Shown piece after piece: positions 1-5,298 of a stretch of DNA of 6,275 nt. This DNA comes from Planctomycetota bacterium. Its GTDB lineage: Bacteria; Planctomycetota; GCA-002687715; DRQF01. The notes below the pieces were generated by a model that was not told the origin of the DNA, made no database searches, and worked only from the letters and a program-made list of their open reading frames with translations. The stretch spans positions 1 through 6,275 of the forward strand of contig JAJRYU010000572.1 in assembly GCA_024275615.1 (NCBI GenBank). Direction: 5' to 3'. The position numbers and the translations under genes were made by a program. The stretch's first letter is position 1. Each line of letters starts with the position of its first letter.

Positions 1-83
1 ACTACGAACTCATCGCCTTGCCCATGAAGCTGGGTGAATCAGACGCCGCCCCGGTACGAGCCATATTGCGAGACATCTCATGA
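1..83 (+). CDS. C-terminal end of an unidentified protein (5' truncated by window edge)
   Basis: Read from base 3, this frame is open from the left edge to a TGA at 81-83, giving 26 residues that end in RAILRDIS. The stop overlaps the next gene's ATG as ATGA (80-83), the same 4-base overlap style seen at the next two junctions. That is the main reason to believe it is the tail of a real, co-transcribed gene. The visible tail carries no diagnostic motif, so no function is offered. Confidence 0.6.
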   Translation, partial: YELIALPMKLGESDAAPVRAILRDIS

Positions 84-478
84 CCATGAAGATCATCAAT
101 CCGAAGAAATGGAAGAAACCCATTGGCTACTCCAACGCCATTAAGACGACGGGCGGTGACATGGTCTTCCTCGGCGGCCAAGTCGCCTTCGATCCCGACT
201 TCAACGTTGTCGGCAAGGGTGACCTCGTAGCGCAGTTTGAACAAGTCATGAAGAACCTGGCAACGGTGATGGAAGCCGCCGGCGGTTCTTTGCAAGATAT
301 CGTCAAACTCACCATCTTTGTTCAAGACAAAGACGACTACCTTGCCAAAGCCAAGGCAATCGGTTCCTCCTACCGTTGGCACTTTGGCACCCATTATCCG
401 GCTATGACTTTGGTTGAAATTGCCCGTTTCTACGAAGAAGATGTGCTTCTCGAGATTGAAGGAATCGCCGTACTTTGA
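80..478 (+). CDS. RidA/YjgF/UK114-family protein, probable non-deaminase subgroup
   Basis: The 132-residue product matches the usual RidA length (about 130) and fold signature. It has a GGQVAFDP strand motif near residues 32-39, EAAGGSLQDIVKLTIFV at 65-81, and a C-terminal VEIARF...LLEIEGIAVL. RidA proteins are small trimers; the classical ones hydrolyse reactive enamine/imine intermediates made by PLP enzymes. That activity depends on an arginine (Arg105 in E. coli RidA, in the PARS motif). Here the matching position is Met109 (HYPAMTLVEIA), so enamine deaminase activity is doubtful and the protein fits the Rid subgroups that lack this residue. The start could be the ATG at 80 or the in-frame ATG at 86; 80 makes the ATGA overlap with the preceding gene. 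The stop at 476-478 overlaps the next start. Family assignment is firm; the substrate is unknown. Confidence 0.93.
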   Translation: MTMKIINPKKWKKPIGYSNAIKTTGGDMVFLGGQVAFDPDFNVVGKGDLVAQFEQVMKNLATVMEAAGGSLQDIVKLTIFVQDKDDYLAKAKAIGSSYRWHFGTHYPAMTLVEIARFYEEDVLLEIEGIAVL

Positions 479-999
479 GTACGGATGCGGAAGATCCTCA
501 AGCTCGAAGTGAAGAGCAAGTCCTGGGCAATTCGAGTGAAGTGAGCAACTTGCACACCTGGCGTTGGACACTCTTGTTCGCCCTTTTGCTCATCTATCTA
601 TCCTATAGTTTCCTAGTGATCCACGACCACATTATTCACGCTGAAACCAAAGCGAGACCCGTCTTGTTGGTCCATCCTGATCAAAACCGCATCGCTATGT
701 TGCTCAAGGAATTCCCTGAGATCGCCCTATTCACCGAGGCTCAGGGAATACTCAAACGCAAAGCCTTCTACTCCGCTCAAATCGCGTTTCTTCCCTCAGC
801 CGTCATTCCTCTGGGCAAAGATGCTGGCTTGAAATTTATTGGGCATTACTTGAAAAAAGGCATTCCTGTCGTCTTTGACTTGATCGAGAGCCATCGCCGA
901 CAGGAACTCATAGAAAAACTAAGACAGCAGAAGATCCAGTTTTCGACTCAAAGCTTTGGCGACCGTTTCTTGGTCCTTGTGCCGAGGAAAAAGCTGTGA
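475..999 (+). CDS. Single-pass membrane protein of unknown family (GT-C partner candidate)
   Basis: This 174-residue product is not recognised. A hydrophilic N-terminus of about 30 residues is followed by one strongly hydrophobic segment at about 32-49 (LLFALLLIYLSYSFLVI). A soluble region of about 120 residues follows, predicted alpha/beta by eye: RPVLLVHPD strand, AMLLKEF helix, FIGHYLKKGIPVVFDL, and a final FLVLVPRKK. No cleavable signal peptide is apparent, so a membrane-anchored protein is likely. The chosen start is TTG at 475, which overlaps the RidA stop as TTGA and has AAGGA at 457-461 upstream. A GTG at 541 just before the membrane segment is an alternative start. The stop overlaps the next gene's GTG. 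Sandwiched between coupled genes, it may act with the downstream membrane glycosyltransferase; that is inference from position only. Confidence 0.72.
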   Translation: MSTDAEDPQARSEEQVLGNSSEVSNLHTWRWTLLFALLLIYLSYSFLVIHDHIIHAETKARPVLLVHPDQNRIAMLLKEFPEIALFTEAQGILKRKAFYSAQIAFLPSAVIPLGKDAGLKFIGHYLKKGIPVVFDLIESHRRQELIEKLRQQKIQFSTQSFGDRFLVLVPRKKL

Positions 1000-2423
1000 A
1001 GGTCATCACGAGTCTTATTATCATCTATCTGCCTGGGTTTCTGGCTGGCGCTCTCATCGCCAGACGAAGAAGCTGTCACGTCTGGGGACGTATTGCTGAT
1101 TCCTTGGCATTCGGCCCCCTGATCGCCATGGCCACCGTCACCCTCTTGATGTTCTACCGCAAATTCCTCGGACACGCTTTCCCAGGCCTCGGTGCCATCG
1201 TACTGACATCTGCCTTGGTACTCTTAGGATTCGTCAGCGCCTTCTTTTGTCGACGTCCTCTTGAACAAGAGAGTTGCAAGATACCAGCCAGTCCATACCT
1301 TGCGGCACTAGGCATGTTGGCTTTGGGGGCTTTTCTCTGGTCTTCTGCTTTCTTTTGGAAGCGCACCCATGCCGTCCCGGCTGGAGACTGGGATGGACTT
1401 GCCATCTGGAACACCTTCGGCCGTTTTTTCTCACGTTTCGACGGCAACATTCACGATCGCTTACAGCTGTTCAGACTAAGCCACCCCGAATATCCGCCCA
1501 TGCTTCCCGGGACTTTGGCCACGGCCAATCGACTCTCGGAAAGCGAATCCAACCTGATCCCGCAAGTCGTCGCCTACTTTGGTTTCGTTTCCTTCGTCTT
1601 TCTCATCCTCCGATTCGGTCGCCGACTGTCCGGCCTTAGTGCTGGTTTTTTTGTCGCGACCATAGCAGCTGCCACACCTCTTTTTGTCGTTCGGAGTGCC
1701 GGCCAATACGCTGATGTTCTCACGGCTGCCGTTCATGTAGCTGCCGTGGGCGGGCTTGCCTTGCATCTCAAACGACCGACTCGCTCATCGATTTCTCCCT
1801 GGGTGGTAGGTCTCTTCCTGGGTTTGCTTCCTTGGATCAAGAATGAAGGTTGGATTCACGGCTCAATAGCTTTGGCGACCTTCATGGCCATCGGTATCAT
1901 CCCCAAGGTTCATCGCCGCGTTCTAATCATGACCACCCTCAAGATCGCCGTTGGTGCAACGCCAGGATTTTTGGCGTGGGTGCTTTTTCGCTCCCATTGG
2001 GCACCGGCGGATCAATTGACCGCAAGCGGAATCTCGCCTGTCCTGGAGGCTTTGGGTGACCCGGGCCGTTGGCGTCTCGCTTATGCTCACTTCTCCGATG
2101 AGGTCAGCAATCAGGGGCACCTTGATTTTTGGCACCGTGAAGGAGGAGGCAACATCATCGAAGCACGGTGGGCACTTTTCTGGCCGGGTGTTGTCCTCAC
2201 GGCTATCATAGCCGCGATTGGCCAACGATGGCGAACACGGGTGAATCTCTACTTGCTCATCATTGCGCTCAGTCAATTCTCCGCAGTCTTCTTGGTCTTT
2301 GTGGCGATTCCCAAGCAAGAATGGCACCTGAACACAGCCATGCCCCGACTCCTCTTGCAAATCGCTCCGACCTTTCTTCTTCTTCTGGCGGCACTCTTAC
2401 CCCCAGATCGGGATCAGCGTTAA
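996..2423 (+). CDS. Polytopic membrane protein, GT-C / GT39-like glycosyltransferase
   Basis: The 475-residue protein has roughly ten or more hydrophobic segments spread from residue 3 to about 468. Three features fit GT-C glycosyltransferases (PMT/ArnT-like), which use polyprenyl-phosphate sugars at the outer membrane face. An acidic motif, GDWDGLAIWN, lies in the first large loop with Asp131 and Asp133. A SHPEYPPMLPG motif sits at 162-172, and LPWIKNEGW at 278-286. The C-terminal HLNTAMPRLLLQIAP (from 444, Arg451) resembles the arginine-containing end segment of such proteins. No acceptor or donor can be named. The start is GTG 996, with GAGGAA at 984-989, overlapping the upstream stop as GTGA, so it is translationally coupled to the small membrane protein. 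It is the last gene of the operon, and a hairpin follows the TAA within six bases. Other polytopic membrane families remain possible, but the motif order favours GT-C. Confidence 0.78.
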   Translation: MKVITSLIIIYLPGFLAGALIARRRSCHVWGRIADSLAFGPLIAMATVTLLMFYRKFLGHAFPGLGAIVLTSALVLLGFVSAFFCRRPLEQESCKIPASPYLAALGMLALGAFLWSSAFFWKRTHAVPAGDWDGLAIWNTFGRFFSRFDGNIHDRLQLFRLSHPEYPPMLPGTLATANRLSESESNLIPQVVAYFGFVSFVFLILRFGRRLSGLSAGFFVATIAAATPLFVVRSAGQYADVLTAAVHVAAVGGLALHLKRPTRSSISPWVVGLFLGLLPWIKNEGWIHGSIALATFMAIGIIPKVHRRVLIMTTLKIAVGATPGFLAWVLFRSHWAPADQLTASGISPVLEALGDPGRWRLAYAHFSDEVSNQGHLDFWHREGGGNIIEARWALFWPGVVLTAIIAAIGQRWRTRVNLYLLIIALSQFSAVFLVFVAIPKQEWHLNTAMPRLLLQIAPTFLLLLAALLPPDRDQR

Positions 2424-2428
2424 GAGCT

Positions 2429-2445
2429 AAGGCAAAATCTGCCTT
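2429..2445 (+). terminator. Possible intrinsic terminator after the glycosyltransferase gene
   Basis: A perfect 6-bp stem (AAGGCA 2429-2434, TGCCTT 2440-2445) encloses a 5-base loop, beginning six bases after the TAA of the GT-C gene. The stem is only half G/C and the downstream T tract is short and interrupted (TTTCATCAATTT). It is therefore a weak terminator at best, but its place at the operon end is right. Confidence 0.35.
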
Positions 2446-2531
2446 TCATCAATTTCTGCAATTTCTCGAAGAACGACTGCGACAATCCACTTTCGACGCT
2501 CCTTAGTCAGATGGGACACAACGAAGTGCCC

Positions 2532-2549
2532 ACGTCATTTTCGTGACGT
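2532..2549. repeat. Perfect inverted repeat upstream of the 542-residue gene
   Basis: ACGTCA at 2532-2537 is mirrored by TGACGT at 2544-2549 around a 6-base spacer (TTTTCG). The repeat lies 31 bases before the ATG at 2581. It could be a dimeric regulator site or a hairpin in the 5' leader; only three T residues follow, so it is a poor terminator. No convincing -35/-10 pair was found beside it. Confidence 0.4.
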
Positions 2550-2580
2550 TTGATTTCAACATTGAGTTTAGGAGAGAGAC

Positions 2581-4209
2581 ATGGGCAGTTGCAATTCTAT
2601 CGCAAGCAGCGTGGCAAACATCTGGAAAACCTGGGACGACGAGATTCTCATGGCAGCTTCAGTTGTTGGATCCGTCGTTGTCGGAGCGCCACCTCAGGCG
2701 ACATTCAAGACGCTTCAGGAGTACAACAAGGCGGTTAAGAACGTCATCAAGAAGTGGAACGACTTCTTTCCAGATTCCCTAACCTTGGGTCCCAGACAAC
2801 TCACGCTTGGCCCCAAGAACAGCGGAACTCTTCGAGCTGGCGGCGGGCGAGTCTACATTACGCCGGCACCTCTGAGTGTGGACGAAGTCAAGATTGTCAT
2901 TAGGAAGACCAAGCACAAGGGCAAGACCGATGTCACGGTTTGTAAACACCTACCTTCGGGTCGGTGCAAGGAAATCTGGAATTTCACTTTTGAAAAGGGC
3001 GACTCAAACATCGGATCAACAAAGTCCAAGACTCTCGATGGTTTGGAAGGTTGCCTCCTTAGCATTCATCTCAATCTAAAAGGTGTTGGCAAATCAATGT
3101 CTTACACGCTGAGAGCGACGACAACGGAAAGCTGGAAGAGCGATCGCAGGGAAGGGGGGCGGACAGCACGCGTTGTGAATCAAGAGGATTCCACACCTGT
3201 GGGGAGAATCTCTGAATCAGTTGAACAGTCAGCGATTCTGCTAGCTTCAGAGGTCCAAGGAAGCCGAGGTGGAGGCGGCAGTAACTCAGATGATGCACAA
3301 GAAAACCGCAACAGCCGCGGACAACGATCACGCAGGTCGCAAAACGGCCCCAGAAAAAACAAGGATTCATCGCGAAGGCGGCGCACAGGGCAAACCAACA
3401 GCAAGGTCCCACGACGTCGACGTACTCGCGGCGAAGACGGCGAAGTCCAGTCAGTGGGAAATGCTTACCGCCCTAAGGCGCGCAAGAATCGGCGGGGGAA
3501 CTCGATTCCATTTTCTCCCCAGTCAGGTGTTTGGGCGTCTCTGGGAAGTGAAGATTCCACCGACGAACCACGTATCTCCCTTCGTTCCGGACTCACCGCG
3601 GTTGCCGAGGACGCTTCATCGGTTTTTCGCGGCTTCCGCGGCGAACAGATGCTCGAATTCGAAGGAGAAGAAGTTCCCTACTTCTATCAGGGAGACCCAC
3701 TTTGGAATGACATCACGATGACAGCTGAGACGATAGAGACTGCAGGGTCCGCGATGACTTCAGTCGCGATGATTCTCGCCTTCTACGGATTCGATGTCGA
3801 CCCAGGGACTTTGGATGCATATTTGGATCAGAATGACGGATATTCGGGAGACGCGATCCGTTGGCAAGCTGCATACGACTTCGGTCAAAGCAACGAGATC
3901 CGTATCGTCCACAGAGGAACGACAACCGGTGATGAATCCGATCTGTTTGACCTAGTCGACGACGAATTTGACCGAGGTTTACCGTGTATCGGGCTAGTCG
4001 ATCGAACAGGAACCGGAAGTGCCGACCACTTCGTGGTTTTCGTCGGAACGACGTCAGATGGACGACATGTCATTAACGATCCTGGCCTCCCTTCAGGTGC
4101 AGGGTCAATCGATCCGTCGAACCTGGACGCGATCTTCGAGAGCGGCAGACGCAACTACAAGTTGGTTGGAGTCGCTCGGATCGAAGTTGATGAGGCATCA
4201 CTCGTCTGA
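2581..4209 (+). CDS. 542-residue protein: beta-rich N-domain, Arg-rich linker, C39-like domain with Cys-to-Ser
   Basis: The start is ATG 2581, with GGAGAG at 2571-2576 as ribosome site. There is no signal peptide or convincing membrane helix, apart from a short hydrophobic patch at 23-35. Residues about 65-180 alternate in a beta-strand pattern and include a 7-residue tandem repeat (LTLGPRQ/LTLGPKN, 67-80); this part is not recognised. Residues about 229-306 are low complexity, rich in Arg, Ser, Gly and Asn, with RRRR at 265-268 and 278-281. Residues about 364-535 resemble peptidase C39-like (papain-fold) domains: VPYFYQGDPLW with Gln370, TAGSAMTSVAMIL, DHFVVFVG with His483, and VINDPG with Asp500. 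Family members carry Cys where this protein has Ser390, so it is probably not a normal cysteine peptidase and may be a binding domain. It stands alone, convergent with the sigma gene. The domain call is moderate; the overall function is unknown. Confidence 0.75.
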   Translation: MGSCNSIASSVANIWKTWDDEILMAASVVGSVVVGAPPQATFKTLQEYNKAVKNVIKKWNDFFPDSLTLGPRQLTLGPKNSGTLRAGGGRVYITPAPLSVDEVKIVIRKTKHKGKTDVTVCKHLPSGRCKEIWNFTFEKGDSNIGSTKSKTLDGLEGCLLSIHLNLKGVGKSMSYTLRATTTESWKSDRREGGRTARVVNQEDSTPVGRISESVEQSAILLASEVQGSRGGGGSNSDDAQENRNSRGQRSRRSQNGPRKNKDSSRRRRTGQTNSKVPRRRRTRGEDGEVQSVGNAYRPKARKNRRGNSIPFSPQSGVWASLGSEDSTDEPRISLRSGLTAVAEDASSVFRGFRGEQMLEFEGEEVPYFYQGDPLWNDITMTAETIETAGSAMTSVAMILAFYGFDVDPGTLDAYLDQNDGYSGDAIRWQAAYDFGQSNEIRIVHRGTTTGDESDLFDLVDDEFDRGLPCIGLVDRTGTGSADHFVVFVGTTSDGRHVINDPGLPSGAGSIDPSNLDAIFESGRRNYKLVGVARIEVDEASLV

Positions 4210-4301
4210 TGCAACGTGCATGGGTTGGGGCCACGAGAACTACAATGGCGGCGACCGAAACCCGACCTCAGAATTCTGGTGAGCCCAAACCCTGTGCACA
4301 C

Positions 4302-4320
4302 GAGATCGACCTATGATCTC
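4302..4320. repeat. Weak inverted repeat between convergent genes
   Basis: GAGATC at 4302-4307 pairs with GATCTC at 4315-4320 around a 7-base loop, in the 191-base gap (4210-4400) between the convergent 542-residue gene and the sigma gene. No T tract follows on either strand, so terminator function is doubtful. The gap also holds a 10-base palindrome (CAGAATTCTG, 4269-4278) and ATGCA/TGCAT around a 3-base loop at 4209-4221. No gene is seen in the gap. Confidence 0.25.
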
Positions 4321-4400
4321 AACGACAACGTAGAGTGAAATTCCCAACGGCAAAGGAGAAGTATTCAAGAGCCGACTGCGTGGAGCGTCGCCGAGGTATC

Positions 4401-4994
4401 TCAGAACAATCGATCTAACTCGACCGCGAGTTTCGCGAGACCACGATAGACAAGGTCGCGCACCGCTTTTTCTGTCTTCTGCATCTCCGCGGCGATTTCT
4501 TTGTAGCTCAACTTGGCGATTCGGTAGAGCGCCACCGCCTGTCTTTGAGAACCCGGTAGGGCAGAGAATGCCTCTTCGATAGTTGCGGCTGTTTCTCTGA
4601 GTCGAGTTTCTGCACTCGGCGAATCCCATCTGCTGTAACAAGCGATCGCAGCAGGAGAGACTTCGCCAATGTCAGAAATTCGTACATCACGACGAAGATC
4701 TCTTTGTTGGCGATGATAAAAGCGATGCTTCTCTTGGATCTTGTGCAGCGCATGAGTGAATAGCCAGTTCCGGAACGCAGACTCGCCGCGAAATTCAAAC
4801 TGGGGAAGATCGCGAATGACTTCCCTTAAGGCAGATTGGAGAAGGTCTAATGATGTCTCTCGGACACGGATTGTTGGCCCAGCATTGAGCCGAATAAACG
4901 CCTGGATGGATGGAATGTATTTGAGAAGCAGTGCTTCAAGTTCAGCTTGCGAGCACGAGAGCGATTCTCTTTCTGGCCGGTGCTCCTCGCTCAT
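4401..4994 (-). CDS. ECF-type RNA polymerase sigma factor, kinase-associated
   Basis: The 197-residue product has the two-domain ECF layout. Region 2 is at about 19-95 (LDLLQSALREVI, FRGESAFRNWLFTHALHKI, EKHRF). Region 4 is at about 139-192 (EEAFSALPGSQRQAVALYRI, then the helix-turn-helix LSYKEIAAEMQKTEKAVRDL). It would direct RNA polymerase to a dedicated promoter set. In region 2.2, where most ECF factors have acidic DAED before LVQ, this one reads T47-S48-L49-D50 before LLQ. The start is ATG at 4994, preceded by GGAGGGTGG about nine bases upstream; an in-frame TTG at 5069 would add 25 residues but has less support. No anti-sigma gene is seen. The divergent neighbour is a Ser/Thr kinase, and this pairing is known in Planctomycetota. 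Control by phosphorylation is inferred. Family assignment is strong; the exact ECF group is not settled. Confidence 0.92.
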   Translation of the reverse strand: MSEEHRPERESLSCSQAELEALLLKYIPSIQAFIRLNAGPTIRVRETSLDLLQSALREVIRDLPQFEFRGESAFRNWLFTHALHKIQEKHRFYHRQQRDLRRDVRISDIGEVSPAAIACYSRWDSPSAETRLRETAATIEEAFSALPGSQRQAVALYRIAKLSYKEIAAEMQKTEKAVRDLVYRGLAKLAVELDRLF

Positions 4995-5298
4995 AGTATT
5001 TTTCCACCCTCCAAGAAACGGCCAAACTTCGATCCCGTCCGTGCTTCTTGCCCATTGACAACCATGCAAGGTTTCTCAACAATGATGTATCGGCGAAGAA
5101 GATCACAGAACGACACTTTAGCACGACAATGCGGGCTCTTGCGAATTGAATATCGAGATCGTTTTGTTGCGAAATTGAATGGGAGATTCATTGAGTGAAG
5201 GTAAACCTCCTTGGACACAATAACAACATTCAAGAATACCAATTACGGCGACATGAAACGCACACTGAGACCACTCAAGATCCAGTGAGATAGAAAAA
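4995..5298. other. Divergent control region between sigma factor and kinase genes
   Basis: These 304 bases separate the two start codons and should hold promoters for both genes. On the + strand there is a TTGACA-type promoter candidate (5055-5083). On the - strand there is the sigma gene's ribosome site and, further up, a strong Shine-Dalgarno-like AAGGAGGT (5212 down to 5205) with no start codon at ideal spacing. A - strand open frame (ATG at 5191, 66 codons) ends in ATGA overlap with the sigma start; its coding status is uncertain. No RNA gene or repeat array was seen. Confidence 0.5.
5055..5083 (+). promoter_or_regulatory. Candidate sigma-70-type promoter for the kinase gene
   Basis: A perfect TTGACA (5055-5060) is followed after 17 bases by AACAAT (5078-5083), four of six matches to TATAAT. 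It points toward the kinase start at 5299 and would give a leader of about 210 bases. A housekeeping-type promoter would mean the kinase is not made only through the neighbouring ECF factor. Such matches also occur by chance. Confidence 0.3.

Noticed and set aside
1923..2360. 145-codon - strand frame inside the GT-C gene
   Set aside because: Composition and lack of any motif indicate a shadow; the + strand frame has clear GT-C motifs.
2581..2598. N-terminal MGSCNS resembles a eukaryotic N-myristoylation signal or a lipoprotein start
   Set aside because: Bacteria lack N-myristoyltransferase, and there is no hydrophobic signal before the cysteine as a lipobox requires.
3269..3721. 150-codon frame inside the 542-residue gene as an independent gene
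   Set aside because: It has no clear ribosome site or recognisable domain, and over 3600-3721 the main frame carries the C39-like domain. Kept only as a frameshift question.
4269..4278. 10-base palindrome CAGAATTCTG as an operator
   Set aside because: It lies between the 3' ends of convergent genes, where an operator is unlikely; such palindromes arise by chance.
4995..5069. Longer sigma factor starting at TTG 5069
   Set aside because: The added 25 residues have no ECF similarity, and ATG 4994 has a good purine-rich site at proper spacing.
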